Numbered from the stretch's first letter, positions 1 through 9,809 are shown. The stretch: DNA of 64,000 nt from JBGTIS01 sp041745535 (GCA_041745535.1 JBGTIS010000175.1:1-64000); one strand, 5' to 3'. The notes: generated from the letters alone by a model not told the origin. Program-made: numbers and translations.

Positions 1-145
1 ATAAATGGCTCATCCGTTTTAGCAATACCGAATAGGTTTAAACTTATTCTGCCCCACTTCACTTGCTTGTAAATTTGGAAAAGGTTTGGTAAATAGGGTT
101 TTGAATAAATATTTATCATACTTCCTTGTCCTATATCCAACAGAA

Positions 146-1012
146 ATGAAATTACTTAGCCTTATTGTTCTTATGCTTTTTGCTTTTGAAACTTATGCCC
201 AAGGCCCTGATGTGGTTCGGCTGTGGCCCAACGAAGTACCTGGCGAAACCGAGGCCAAACATGAGCCGGTAATCAGTGACGACCACTCTAGAGACGTTAC
301 CCGGTTGACGGGCGTTACTGATCCGGCCTTTCTGGTTTTCAAGCCCTCTCCTGAAAAAGACCTGGGTACAGGAATTATTGTTTGCCCGGGTGGGGGATAC
401 GAAATTCTTGCCTTTGATCTGGAAGGGGAGGAAGTAGGCAAATGGCTAAATGATTTAGGATTTACGGCATTTGTTTTACAGTACCGGGTTCCTCAGAAAA
501 AAGAGGGTGCCTTGCAGGATATACAAAGGGCCATCCGGCTTATTAGAAAGGAGGCAGCCACCTGGCATATTGACCCTGAGCAACTGGGCGTGTTGGGCTT
601 TTCAGCAGGCGGTAGCCTGAGTGCCCGCGCCAGCACTTTGTATAATGCGCCAGCTTATGAGGCAGTAGATGAGGTCGACAGCCTGTCTGCCCGGCCCGAC
701 TTCGGCGTGTTGATTTATCCAGCCTATCTGGATCTGGGTGAAAACCGAAGCCTGACTCCGGAATTGCAGGTAAATGAAAATACCCCACCCATGTTTATTT
801 TTGGTACAGCCGATGACCCATATGGTAATAGTGCGCTTGTCATGACAACCGCTTTGCGCGATAACAAGGTGCCTGTTGAACTTCATTTTCTGGCAACTGG
901 CGGACATGGATACGGACTGCGCTCAGGAAACGTAGCAGGTGAAACCTGGCCAAAGCTGGCAGAAAAGTGGCTCAAACATACGGTTACTGTTGAGCCAGCC
1001 TCTCAGGAATAG
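146..1012 (+). CDS. secreted alpha/beta-hydrolase (acetyl esterase/lipase-like)
   Basis: Predicted exported serine esterase of 288 residues. An upstream in-frame TTG at 86 would add 20 residues, but the ATG at 146 starts directly with a signal peptide (hydrophobic residues 3-14, cleavage likely after TYAQ near 19), so I choose it. The oxyanion-hole loop CPGGGY lies at about 80-85, the nucleophile elbow GFSAGGS puts Ser at 153, the acid is Asp223 or Asp224 in GTADDPYG, and the catalytic His is 254 in GGHGYG. This arrangement is typical of the BD-FAE/acetyl-xylan-esterase-like branch, which deacetylates or de-esterifies carbohydrates. The substrate cannot be read from the sequence. The gene stands alone, with msrA 180 bases downstream. 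Confidence 0.85.
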   Translation: MKLLSLIVLMLFAFETYAQGPDVVRLWPNEVPGETEAKHEPVISDDHSRDVTRLTGVTDPAFLVFKPSPEKDLGTGIIVCPGGGYEILAFDLEGEEVGKWLNDLGFTAFVLQYRVPQKKEGALQDIQRAIRLIRKEAATWHIDPEQLGVLGFSAGGSLSARASTLYNAPAYEAVDEVDSLSARPDFGVLIYPAYLDLGENRSLTPELQVNENTPPMFIFGTADDPYGNSALVMTTALRDNKVPVELHFLATGGHGYGLRSGNVAGETWPKLAEKWLKHTVTVEPASQE

Positions 1013-1193
1013 ATAGATAAATTCCATAAATACTTATTCCGCGATTATTTGCTTTGCCATCTGAGCAAATAAACCTTTTGCCCAAAACCTATTGGTAGTA
1101 CCCTGCGTTTTACAAACTAGTTTGTAATCCGATTACCTTTTTGTACAACCGGAAACTATTATACAATAAATTTCAAAATTCAATAGACATATT

Positions 1194-1736
1194 ATGGAAA
1201 TAGCAACATTTGGAGCCGGATGTTTTTGGTGTGTAGAAGCCGTATTTATGAACCTGAACGGTGTAGAAAAAGTGGAATCAGGGTATATGGGTGGTCATGT
1301 TAAAAACCCTACCTACAAACAGGTTTGCAACGGCGATACAGGGCATGCCGAGGTTATTCAAATCACCTATAACCCCGATATTGTTTCTTTTAAGGATTTA
1401 CTGGAAGTATTCTGGAAAACCCATGATCCTACTACCCTGAACAAACAGGGCAACGATGTGGGAACACAATACCGTTCGGTAGTTTTTTACCATAGCGAAG
1501 ACCAGCGGCGCGAAGCTGAGCATTATAAAACTGAATTAGACGCTTCTAAAGCTTTTAATCAGCCAATAGTAACTGAAATATCCCCGATGGATACTTTTTA
1601 TGTGGCTGAAGATTACCATCAGAATTATTATAATCAAAATAGCGGACAGCCCTATTGCGCCTTTGTGATCAGGCCCAAAGTGGAAAAGTTCCGGAAAGTG
1701 TTTGGTGAAAAGTTGAAAGAAAAAGAAGCTTTTTAA
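1194..1736 (+). CDS. msrA: peptide-methionine (S)-S-oxide reductase MsrA
   Basis: Repairs oxidised methionine (S-epimer) in proteins. The GCFWC signature is at residues 9-13, near the N-terminus, with Cys10 as the catalytic nucleophile. A conserved GTQYRS segment follows mid-protein, and EDYHQNYY near residue 139 is the usual substrate-pocket region. A Cys in QPYCAF near the C-terminus is a plausible resolving residue. At 180 residues with no signal peptide this is a cytoplasmic stand-alone MsrA with no MsrB fusion. Monocistronic by position: 180 bases separate it from the esterase and 63 from the next gene. Confidence 0.95.
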   Translation: MEIATFGAGCFWCVEAVFMNLNGVEKVESGYMGGHVKNPTYKQVCNGDTGHAEVIQITYNPDIVSFKDLLEVFWKTHDPTTLNKQGNDVGTQYRSVVFYHSEDQRREAEHYKTELDASKAFNQPIVTEISPMDTFYVAEDYHQNYYNQNSGQPYCAFVIRPKVEKFRKVFGEKLKEKEAF

Positions 1737-1799
1737 ACTAAAACGGAAGTATTTGGTTTGTAACTATAACTTGTTGTTACTAATTAAAATATAATTCGC

Positions 1800-2186
1800 A
1801 TGAAAAAATTCTGCAAAATTATGCTGGTAGATGATGACGAAATCACCATCTACCTCAACGAGTCATTACTCGCTAATTTGCAGGTTTCCAGCCAGATAGC
1901 ATCCTTTACCGATGGCGATGAAGCGCTTAAATCTATTCAACACCGGTGCCCCTTTAAAAATTGTCCGGATTTAATCCTGCTCGATTTGAATATGCCGGTA
2001 TTTGATGGATTTGAGTTTTTAGAAGCTTTTAAAAAGCTTCCTTCTGATAAAACCGGTAAAGTACAGATAGTAGTGCTAACCTCTTCTTCCAATCCGAATG
2101 ATCTACAGCGGGTGAAAGAATTAGGAGTGAATCAAATTCTGAATAAACCACTCAATTTAGAAAAAATTCAATCTATCTTGAATTAG
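1800..2186 (+). CDS. single-domain response regulator (CheY-like receiver)
   Basis: A 128-residue stand-alone receiver domain with no output domain. The acidic cluster DDD is at 11-13, the phospho-acceptor is Asp62 in LLDLNMP, the switch Thr is 94 in VVLTSS, and the conserved Lys is 116 in NKPLN. Such short receivers in Bacteroidota usually act in phosphorelays or by binding a partner protein. No hybrid kinase is adjacent. The LytS-type kinase 0.9 kb downstream already has its own regulator, so pairing with it would be speculation. Confidence 0.9.
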   Translation: MKKFCKIMLVDDDEITIYLNESLLANLQVSSQIASFTDGDEALKSIQHRCPFKNCPDLILLDLNMPVFDGFEFLEAFKKLPSDKTGKVQIVVLTSSSNPNDLQRVKELGVNQILNKPLNLEKIQSILN

Positions 2187-2418
2187 TTGCCTAACCTTTT
2201 ATCGGAAATAGAAACCAAAGCGAGGCTATCGTTCATAAATTATAAGGTTAGTTTGATTGGAAGGTATAATCGCGGCAATGTTGAGTCAGGAATTAATAGC
2301 CTTGACTGCTGAAAACTTCTATTTCAACCCGGTTTTTCTCAAGTACATCGATAAATTTTGTTGGAATAAATCATTTCCACTTCATTTGAAGTGATTATAA
2401 ACCACAAAATTTACTGTC

Positions 2419-3033
2419 ATGAAAAGAAAAACTTTTATCCTGATTGCTGTTTTAGCCTTTTCTCTTGGGGGCTGTAACATCTTTTCCTTATTTCCGCTGT
2501 ATACTGTTGAGGAACTGATTGCCAATGTAGATTTTGAAGGAACCTGGACCGACAATGAAGGGGGAATTCTTCAAATTGAACGAACACTTAAGGGAAACCA
2601 AAACCCTACTGAAGAAGCAGGAATTTTCCCGGAAACTTATACGTATACGTATTCAGAAGATGGAAAGTCCAGCAGTTTATACGCGCATTTAATTCAGTTG
2701 GGCAATACCACCTTTATGGATCTTTTTCCAACCGAAGACTATGACCAGGAAATTGGAAATGATTTGCTGGCCGGTAATCTGCTGCCGGTACATACATTTT
2801 ATAAAGTAGAAATAAGTCATGACCAACTGGTGATTCATCCTTACAAATTAGAATGGCTGGATGAATTATTTGAGCAGAATCGCATCAGAATTTCTCATGA
2901 AACGATACCCTACTATGGAACTTCGCTGCGGGTTTTAACAGCCACTACCCAGGAATTACAGAAGTTTGTAACCAAGTATGCCGATGACCAGGAGGCATTT
3001 GAAGAACCCGATATTTTACAAAGAAAGTTGTAA
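2419..3033 (+). CDS. hypothetical lipoprotein
   Basis: A 204-residue protein with a clear lipoprotein signal: positively charged MKRK, a hydrophobic core, then lipobox LGGC with Cys19. The mature part is acidic and mixed alpha/beta with no motif I recognise. It ends 10 bases before the GTG proposed as start of the LytS-type kinase and is probably co-transcribed with the kinase and the LytTR regulator, which suggests but does not prove a role in sensing or as a target of that system. Confidence 0.75.
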   Translation: MKRKTFILIAVLAFSLGGCNIFSLFPLYTVEELIANVDFEGTWTDNEGGILQIERTLKGNQNPTEEAGIFPETYTYTYSEDGKSSSLYAHLIQLGNTTFMDLFPTEDYDQEIGNDLLAGNLLPVHTFYKVEISHDQLVIHPYKLEWLDELFEQNRIRISHETIPYYGTSLRVLTATTQELQKFVTKYADDQEAFEEPDILQRKL

Positions 3034-3043
3034 ATCAAAACCA

Positions 3044-4096
3044 GTGCGAAAAGGCAAAGTTATTCAAATTATCAGGGAAATATCCGCGAACAGATTTTTG
3101 CAACATATGCTGTTCTGGGCGTTTTCCTTTTATGCGCTCTTGTATTTTTTCGTCAACCACCAGAAAATTACCTCCATTGATTATCTGTACACTTTTCTTT
3201 TTCACTTTACCTTAATTTTAGGCGTATATGTCAATCTGAATGTATTAATACCCGTATTCCTGCGCTCAGGCAAATATTTGAAGTATCTGGTTTGGGTAAC
3301 TTTTACTGTGATTGTATGTACACAATTCAATATTTTTTTCTTTGCCTATGCGGTCGATTATATTTTTCCGGGCTATTACTTTATTTCATATTACGATTTT
3401 TTCGATATTATTCTATTTTTTGTTGTATACCTGGGTTTAACCACCCTATTGAAATTCTCGAAAGCCTGGTTTCAGCTTGCTGACTCTGAGAAAAAACTTT
3501 CACAGGCCATGCGGGAAAAACTGGATGCTGAGCTGAATGCGTTAAAAGCACAGATCAATCCACATTTTTTGTTCAACAGTTTGAATAATTTGTATGGATT
3601 AGCCTTACACGATCATAAAAAAGCTGCCACCTTTATTTTAAAGCTTTCAGATATAATTCGGTATATGATTTATGAGGTAAATGAGGATTTTGTGTCATTA
3701 AAAAAGGAGCTGGAATTCATTGAAAACTATGTGGAACTACAAAAACTCAGGTCTGGCAGCGAGGCAAAAATTTCATTGGTTGTGGTTGGAAATATCAACG
3801 ACCAGCAGATAGCGCCCTTGTTATTTATCCCCTTTATCGAGAACAGTTTTAAGTATGGTATCCAAGGCAATATAGGTGCTACTTTTGTGTATATTCGTAT
3901 TGAAGTAATAGAAAAGGACCTCACTCTAAAAGTTGAAAATAAAAAAGGCGATTACGAGCAAGTAGAAAAGCAACAGGTAGGTGGAATAGGATTGCGTAAT
4001 GTTCGAAAAAGGCTGCATTTGATTTATCCCGGAAAGCATACTTTGCTTATTGAAGATAAAGATCAGTATGCTGTGACGCTAAATTTGAAAATTTGA
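3044..4096 (+). CDS. LytS-type sensor histidine kinase (His_kinase family)
   Basis: Membrane histidine kinase that would phosphorylate the LytTR regulator encoded 61 bases downstream. From the GTG at 3044 it is 350 residues; the reading frame is also open from an ATG at 2978, but that start lies inside the lipoprotein gene and would add 22 basic, unlikely residues. About four transmembrane helices occupy the first 140 residues. A short coiled linker leads to the phospho-acceptor motif INPHFLFNSLNN (His174 from the GTG), the hallmark of the LytS/YehU family. The C-terminal ATPase region has the N-box in PFIENSFKYGI and the G-box GGIGLRNVRKRL. No extracytoplasmic sensor domain is evident. Confidence 0.9.
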   Translation: MRKGKVIQIIREISANRFLQHMLFWAFSFYALLYFFVNHQKITSIDYLYTFLFHFTLILGVYVNLNVLIPVFLRSGKYLKYLVWVTFTVIVCTQFNIFFFAYAVDYIFPGYYFISYYDFFDIILFFVVYLGLTTLLKFSKAWFQLADSEKKLSQAMREKLDAELNALKAQINPHFLFNSLNNLYGLALHDHKKAATFILKLSDIIRYMIYEVNEDFVSLKKELEFIENYVELQKLRSGSEAKISLVVVGNINDQQIAPLLFIPFIENSFKYGIQGNIGATFVYIRIEVIEKDLTLKVENKKGDYEQVEKQQVGGIGLRNVRKRLHLIYPGKHTLLIEDKDQYAVTLNLKI

Positions 4097-4157
4097 TTAC
4101 TAAAGTCTGGTGTCACCTATTGGGAGCAGTGCGGAATAATTTCAATATCACAAACCC

Positions 4158-4850
4158 ATGAAAATAAAATGCTTATTGGTGGATGATGAACCCATTGCCC
4201 GTGAGATACTTGAGACTTACATTCAGGATATTCCACAATTGGAGCTGGTTATGTCCTGTAGTAATGCGTTTGAGGCCATGAAAGCGCTTGATCAGCGCCA
4301 TATTCAACTGATTTTTCTGGATATTAATATGCCAAAACTTTCAGGGATCAGTTTAATACGTTCGTTGCTAAAACCACCGGAGGTCATATTTACAACAGCC
4401 TATCCTGAATTCGCGGTGGAAGGATTTGAACTGGAAGCCATAGATTATCTGCTCAAACCCTTTTCCTTTGAACGATTTCTTAAAGCGGTAAACAAAGCGC
4501 TGCACAAATTGGAAATTTCCCCGACTGCCCAGAAGGAAACTGCTCATCTTTTTATAAAATCTGGGAAAAAACTTCATAAAGTAAATGTAAATGAAATCCT
4601 GTACTTTAACGCCATCGGAGATTTTGTGAAGGTTCACACCACACAAAAAGTAATTATTACCAACGATACCCTGAAAAATATAGAAGCTTCGCTACCCACA
4701 TACGCGTTTATCAGAATTCATAAGTCCTATATTGTTGCCGTACAGGCCATTCAGTACATCGAGGGTAATCAGGTAAAAGTATCTGATCAGATGCTGCCAG
4801 TAGGATTAACTTATAAAGAAAATCTTACGCGGCGGTTGCATCTACAATAA
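4158..4850 (+). CDS. LytTR-family response regulator
   Basis: DNA-binding partner of the upstream LytS-type kinase. The receiver domain covers residues 1-120, with acidic residues Asp9 and Asp10, phospho-acceptor Asp55 in IFLDINMP, and Lys in LLKPF. The LytTR DNA-binding domain covers about 135-230, with the typical segments GDFVKVHT and FIRIHKSYIV. Length (230 aa) is normal for the family. LytTR regulators bind pairs of short direct repeats about one or two helical turns apart; I found no convincing target site next to this operon. Confidence 0.93.
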   Translation: MKIKCLLVDDEPIAREILETYIQDIPQLELVMSCSNAFEAMKALDQRHIQLIFLDINMPKLSGISLIRSLLKPPEVIFTTAYPEFAVEGFELEAIDYLLKPFSFERFLKAVNKALHKLEISPTAQKETAHLFIKSGKKLHKVNVNEILYFNAIGDFVKVHTTQKVIITNDTLKNIEASLPTYAFIRIHKSYIVAVQAIQYIEGNQVKVSDQMLPVGLTYKENLTRRLHLQ

Positions 4851-4889
4851 GACTTTAGAAATGAAGCAGTTTAACAAAAAAGTTAAATT

Positions 4890-5783
4890 TTAAAAAGTTT
4901 CCTCATCCTCAGTTCCGGTTTTTGTAGTACCAATGTTGTTAATACTTTCCATTAATCCAAAAGCTTCTTTTTTCTCTACCAGGTTGTAATATTGAAATGC
5001 GATGGCAATCAGGATAATGATGCTGGCCAGTTGAGAACCAATGGTATATACCAGTTGGCTGATGATGAACAGTATTTTAATCAATCCGGTCGGATTGGTG
5101 GCGCCATCATCTGATATTCCAAAAAGTAAACTCGCGCCCCCCAGAATGGCATTGGGTATATTGAAAATTATAACCACCACAAAATATATAATGGATGTTA
5201 CAATCAGCAAACCCAGGGTACTTAAATAATTGCCCGAAACCAGTTTAAAGCATCGGCTAAAAGCACTTCCAATACCCTTGTTTTCCTTTACAATAATAAA
5301 AAAGCTAAACGATAGCGCCACGGCGAGGATAATGCCCGGAATAATCAGAAAAATAAAACCAATACCAATAATAATGCTGAATAATAAGCCAGCTATCAGT
5401 AACATCAGAATGTTTTTTTTGGCTACAATCCAAACCTGACCAACCGTAATGCTGGTGTAATCTTCTTGCTGATAAAGCACCATATAACTATATACTACCG
5501 CGATAATAAGGGTATTGGTGATGTAGGAAAGCAGAAATAATGGCGCCAGGCTGGCATACAGTTCTGCCAGAAAGCCAAACGGATTTTCTCCGGGTGCCGG
5601 GGCAGTAGAAGGATTTGAAAACAAGCCTGCATAAATGCCTGATATTAGCAAAAGCGGACCGGCGATGTAAAGCAGACTTTTAAAAAGCGGTGTAAAATTC
5701 TGGCGGATAAAAGCAAAAGTCGCGTTAATTTTTTCACTAAACTCACGTTGCTCCTGAAGGTTGATTTTTGGTGTTGATATCAT
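4890..5783 (-). CDS. polytopic membrane protein, DUF4013-like
   Basis: A 297-residue protein starting at the ATG at 5783. The longer frame begins with TTG at 5813 and runs further into the upstream SpoIIM-family gene. About six hydrophobic helices are visible, including a strongly hydrophobic pair near the middle, and a short hydrophilic acidic C-terminus. The layout resembles the DUF4013 / glycerophosphodiester phosphodiesterase membrane-domain group, but there is no catalytic motif. It overlaps the SpoIIM-like gene by about 40 bases, so the two are translationally linked. In Bacteroidota such genes occur with SpoIIM, RDD, DUF4129 and MoxR genes; the function of that set is unknown. Confidence 0.75.
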   Translation of the reverse strand: MISTPKINLQEQREFSEKINATFAFIRQNFTPLFKSLLYIAGPLLLISGIYAGLFSNPSTAPAPGENPFGFLAELYASLAPLFLLSYITNTLIIAVVYSYMVLYQQEDYTSITVGQVWIVAKKNILMLLIAGLLFSIIIGIGFIFLIIPGIILAVALSFSFFIIVKENKGIGSAFSRCFKLVSGNYLSTLGLLIVTSIIYFVVVIIFNIPNAILGGASLLFGISDDGATNPTGLIKILFIISQLVYTIGSQLASIIILIAIAFQYYNLVEKKEAFGLMESINNIGTTKTGTEDEETF

Positions 5784-6729
5784 TTCGATGAAGGTTATAG
5801 GGATAAATAACAAAATAATAAACTATAAAAGATGCTGAGACAGCAATAATTCCGAGTTTGACAATCCAATGCAGGCCCGTAAGCCGGGTGATGAATGATT
5901 CTAAAAAGCCGGCCATGATAAAAACAGGCACCAGCCCGATTGCCATTTTTACTCCGATTTTGGCCCCGCGCTTAAATGATTCGGCCCGGGTGAAAGTGCC
6001 GGGAAATAAAATACTGTTGCCCATTACCAATCCGGCCGCACCGGCAATAATGATGGCAGAAATTTCAAGCGTTCCATGAACCCAGATGGTAAGGAAAGAA
6101 GTGAAAAATAAACCTTTCTGATAAAAAAAATACTGGAAAGCACCCAGCATCACGCCATTATAAAATAGTAAAATGGCGGTGCCTACTGAAAGGAGTATGC
6201 CCATGGCGAAGGCAAGAAATGAAACCCTGACATTATTAAAAGTAATGGCATAAAACATATCCACTCCTTTGGTACTTTTGTACACTGCCATTGGATCGCC
6301 CTTTTCGATGTTAGACAAAGTCATGTTTATGTACTGGTCACCCAATATCAGTCGTACAAAGGTGTTGTCGTGGGCCGACGATAAGGCGCCAATAACCACC
6401 GGAATAACAAATAAAAGAAAAGCATACAGTAATTGCTTTCTTTTTTCAAACATCAGGCAGGGTAGTTCATATTTCCAGAAAGTGACGAACCGGCTCTTGT
6501 CTTCTTTCTTATTTCGGTAAATATGCTGATGAACTTTTGATGTTAAATTATTTAGGTATTGGGTAGTATTGCTGTTGGGATAATGAGTTTTGGAATAGGC
6601 CAGATCGTCAGTAAGCTGTACAAATAAATCTGCCATCATATCCGGATCGTGTTGGTTGCCGGTGGATAACATTTTTTCAAAGGAATCCCACTTTCGCGTT
6701 TTTTGTTTTACAAATGCAGCTTCTCGCAT
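5743..6729 (-). CDS. SpoIIM / DUF95 family membrane protein
   Basis: A 328-residue protein. Residues 1-105 are hydrophilic and probably cytoplasmic, followed by five or six membrane helices. The segment ending GTLEISAIIIAGAAG is the conserved stretch of the stage II sporulation protein M family; the rest of the organism signature is non-sporulating, so the family name describes ancestry only. It is divergent from the RDD gene (87 bases between starts) and overlaps the DUF4013-like gene downstream. This trio is a familiar Bacteroidota association whose biochemical role has not been settled. Confidence 0.85.
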   Translation of the reverse strand: MREAAFVKQKTRKWDSFEKMLSTGNQHDPDMMADLFVQLTDDLAYSKTHYPNSNTTQYLNNLTSKVHQHIYRNKKEDKSRFVTFWKYELPCLMFEKRKQLLYAFLLFVIPVVIGALSSAHDNTFVRLILGDQYINMTLSNIEKGDPMAVYKSTKGVDMFYAITFNNVRVSFLAFAMGILLSVGTAILLFYNGVMLGAFQYFFYQKGLFFTSFLTIWVHGTLEISAIIIAGAAGLVMGNSILFPGTFTRAESFKRGAKIGVKMAIGLVPVFIMAGFLESFITRLTGLHWIVKLGIIAVSASFIVYYFVIYPYNLHRNDINTKNQPSGAT

Positions 6730-6816
6730 TATTTTTATAGTTAATTTAGCCTTTTATTGGCTGAAACATTATTCCTGTTTTATTTATTATTTTGACTTTA
6801 CAAATTAGTAATTAAC

Positions 6817-7515
6817 GTGCAAAAAATAAGCATTGAAACTACGCAAAATGTAAAAATAGATTACATACTGGCAGGAGTGGGTAGAAGAATACAGGCTTTC
6901 TTTCTGGATTTGCTGGTAATTTTTTCTTATTTCATCCTGCTATCATTAATTTTCAATTATACTGACTATACGCCTGGAATGGCTGTAAATGTGATGATGA
7001 TTGTGCCGACGTTTCTTTATCATTTACTTTGTGAGATTTTTTTAAACGGACAAAGTATAGGGAAAAAACAAATGAAAATCAAGGTGATCAGACTGGATGG
7101 AAATCCTCCTACCATTGGCGCATACCTGATTCGCTGGTTGCTGCGTCCCATTGATATTACCTTATTTTTTGGCAGTGTAGCCATTATCGCTATTGCTATT
7201 TCCTCCAAAGACCAACGCTTGGGTGACCTGGCCGCCGGCACTACCGTAGTAAAGGTAGATGCTCCAGCTGCTTTGCCAGTATTTGCCATATCAGATGATT
7301 ACCAACCTGTGTACGAAAACGTTATCATATTAAATGATGCTGATGTAGAAGTACTGCAACGCGTATTGCAGGTATACCGCGAATCAGGCAATATGAGCCC
7401 GGTAATGGCTACCGTTAAAAAAATGGAAACCACGCTCCAAATCAATAATTCCATGCCGCCACTCAAATTCCTTTTTACCATTATAAAAGATTATAAATAC
7501 CTCACTTCGCGATAG
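6817..7515 (+). CDS. RDD-family membrane protein
   Basis: A 232-residue protein starting at GTG. Three membrane helices lie within the first 135 residues. The diagnostic Arg-Asp-Asp-like element is GRRIQAFFLDLLV near 22-34, and DQRLGDLAAGT at about 131-141 is a second family hallmark. A soluble tail of about 90 residues follows and is predicted helical. Transcribed away from the SpoIIM/DUF4013 pair, with which RDD genes are commonly grouped. RDD proteins have been linked to ion or compatible-solute transport in a few cases; nothing here fixes a substrate. Confidence 0.88.
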   Translation: MQKISIETTQNVKIDYILAGVGRRIQAFFLDLLVIFSYFILLSLIFNYTDYTPGMAVNVMMIVPTFLYHLLCEIFLNGQSIGKKQMKIKVIRLDGNPPTIGAYLIRWLLRPIDITLFFGSVAIIAIAISSKDQRLGDLAAGTTVVKVDAPAALPVFAISDDYQPVYENVIILNDADVEVLQRVLQVYRESGNMSPVMATVKKMETTLQINNSMPPLKFLFTIIKDYKYLTSR

Positions 7516-7676
7516 TTTTTTTTAAAGATTAAATTAGAAATTATTACTATTGATTCTTATTACTTTCTCCTGTAAGAAAACCCGATGATGCAGGTAGAAA
7601 AGCTTATCCCATGCCACTATATTTGTGATTTCCTGTATGATACGCCTGCCTATTTTATTGTTTAAACTATTGCCGC

Positions 7677-9761
7677 ATGTGGGTAACTTTTACAAAATCC
7701 CTCTTATTTTTGTCAGTAAGCATAAAAAAAAACCTGTTAATAGGATTGTTCCTGGTGTCGTCCCTGGCGCATGCCCAATGGCAAAATGTATTTCAACCCT
7801 CACAATTTGAAGTCCGTTCTGTTTTTACGTACAATAATAAAGTTTTTATAGGCACCCAGCATCGGGAATTATTTTACTCTGATGATGAAGGCAAAAACTG
7901 GCAAAAACTTTTTCTCAATTTACCGATTGAAGAACAATCTATTGAAAATGTGGTAGCCACCGAAAAGGTAATCCTGGTGGGCATTCAGGGATTTGGCATC
8001 CGCAGGTCTTTCGACAACGGACAAACCTGGGATTGGGCCAATCAGGGACTGAGCAGTTTTACCATCAATTCAATGGCAACTCTGCCAGGGAAGGTATTTA
8101 TCGCTACCGGAAAGGGAGTATTTGTTTCAGTAAATGAGGGTTATAGCTATCAGCCAGTACATACAGGCTGGCCTGGTCTAAATGTAATTACACTGGCTAC
8201 TCATCACGCGGTATTATTCGCGGGGACATCAAATGGCGGATTATTCCGTTACCATGTTGAAAATGATACCTGGGAAAAAATAGAGGGGGCTAATTTACGG
8301 GCTTCCATTAAAACCATAGCATTTCAGGATGATGATATTTTTTTGGGTACTTCCGGACAAGGGGTAATCCGCATTGCAGGTAAAAGCAGGCAGATAAAAG
8401 AAGTGAATACAGGTTTACCAACCTCGTTTATTCATGAATTGGCAGCCAATGACAGTCGTATTTTTGCCGCTACCGATGCCGGATTGTTTATTTCGGCAGA
8501 CAAGGGACAACACTGGTTGCCTCAAAATGAGCCGTCCAACAATACATTTGAAACAGTGTATTCCGTAGCGACTCAGGAAAAAAAAGTGATTACCGGTATT
8601 GGCCAGCAAGGGATCAGGCTTTCCGAAGATGGTGGCCAAAGCTGGCTGAATATTGCCACCCTAACTACTACAGCTTCCATTTATCACTTATTACCTGCCA
8701 CCCATGGATTGTTTGCAACCACCAGAAAGAGAGTGTTTTTTAGTGATAATGGACAACATTTCCAGTATCGTTCCACGGTAGATGCCCCAATTACCGGAAT
8801 AGCTGAATTAAAGCAATATCTTTTTTTAGGCACTACAGAAGGTGCTTTACGCAGTGCTGATCGGGGACTGACCTGGAAGAAATTAAATATACAGGTACCG
8901 GTTGCTCGTTTGACAGCCCATCAAAATCAAATTATTGTGGTTACCAAAAGGAGAGAAATTATGGTTTCCTATGATGCCGGTAATCAGTGGGATATTATGG
9001 CGCAATTGCCTTCCAATTATGAAATTACATCGCTGGTAGCAGCAGGAGGCCAGTGCTGGGTGGGCACCAACAACGGAATTTTCTGTTTTAATAAGGCTAA
9101 TAACAAATGGAAATATGCCCGTAAAGTTCTGGATAGCAATGCGATAACCGCGCTGCTAATGCATGGCAATAAAGTTATTGCCGCGGTAGAACATCTTTCA
9201 AAGTATGCTGTTTTGCAATCAACTGATGCCGGTAATACCTGGACCCAGGCCGTAGATAATCCATTGCCATATCCCATTAATACCATGATTGCTACACCTG
9301 CGAATGTTATCGCGAAAGATAATTCAGGAAAATTATTTGTGATCGCGGATAATAAAATGGTGCCATGGGCAGGGAATGAATCCGAAGAATGGGTAACTAA
9401 TATAGCTTCTCTTACCTTTTATAAGGGCCATATCATGGCCGGAACCGCCAATTCCGGTATTTGGTCTTATAATTTAGAAAATTTTAGCTTTTCTCAACCA
9501 GCACCGGCATCCAATCTTAATACGTTAATCATATATCCCAATCCGGTAGATAAAATTATTAATTTGAAGTTAAACCAGATTGATCACCCACTGATTCAGC
9601 TTATATTACGGGATGAACAGGGAAAAATCCGACAGACCTACACAGGAAAATTACCCAATTCATCATTTAAATGGGATATTTCTGCCCAATCTTCTGGTAC
9701 TTATATACTTGAAGTGGTGCAGGGAGAGGAAAAAATAACCGGAAGAATTATTAAAAAGTAA
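7677..9761 (+). CDS. secreted beta-propeller protein with T9SS type A sorting domain
   Basis: A 694-residue exported protein. The signal peptide ends near SLAHAQ (about residue 34). The body is a long series of BNR/Ycf48-like repeats marked by repeated patterns such as SDDEGKNW, FDNGQTW, SADKGQHW, SEDGGQSW and STDAGNTW, giving one or two seven-bladed propellers. The last 75 residues form a type IX sorting domain (YPNPVDK, then a beta-sandwich ending in GTYILEVVQG and a basic tail IIKK), so the protein should cross the outer membrane through the T9SS and be released or surface-anchored. The family is related to photosystem II assembly factor-like and sialidase-like propellers, but I see no catalytic residues, so a binding role is more likely. 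Confidence 0.88.
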   Translation: MWVTFTKSLLFLSVSIKKNLLIGLFLVSSLAHAQWQNVFQPSQFEVRSVFTYNNKVFIGTQHRELFYSDDEGKNWQKLFLNLPIEEQSIENVVATEKVILVGIQGFGIRRSFDNGQTWDWANQGLSSFTINSMATLPGKVFIATGKGVFVSVNEGYSYQPVHTGWPGLNVITLATHHAVLFAGTSNGGLFRYHVENDTWEKIEGANLRASIKTIAFQDDDIFLGTSGQGVIRIAGKSRQIKEVNTGLPTSFIHELAANDSRIFAATDAGLFISADKGQHWLPQNEPSNNTFETVYSVATQEKKVITGIGQQGIRLSEDGGQSWLNIATLTTTASIYHLLPATHGLFATTRKRVFFSDNGQHFQYRSTVDAPITGIAELKQYLFLGTTEGALRSADRGLTWKKLNIQVPVARLTAHQNQIIVVTKRREIMVSYDAGNQWDIMAQLPSNYEITSLVAAGGQCWVGTNNGIFCFNKANNKWKYARKVLDSNAITALLMHGNKVIAAVEHLSKYAVLQSTDAGNTWTQAVDNPLPYPINTMIATPANVIAKDNSGKLFVIADNKMVPWAGNESEEWVTNIASLTFYKGHIMAGTANSGIWSYNLENFSFSQPAPASNLNTLIIYPNPVDKIINLKLNQIDHPLIQLILRDEQGKIRQTYTGKLPNSSFKWDISAQSSGTYILEVVQGEEKITGRIIKK

Positions 9762-9809
9762 GAGATAGGGGAATAATAAGTTTTTCTTTCTTCGCACTGA
9801 ACCAACCCC

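Noticed and set aside
86..145. TTG-started extension of the esterase (20 residues)
   Set aside because: The ATG at 146 starts immediately with a signal peptide; the added residues would put a hydrophilic tail before it.
2978..3043. ATG start of the LytS kinase inside the lipoprotein gene
   Set aside because: It overlaps the lipoprotein by 56 bases and adds basic residues not seen in the family; the GTG at 3044 directly follows the lipoprotein stop.
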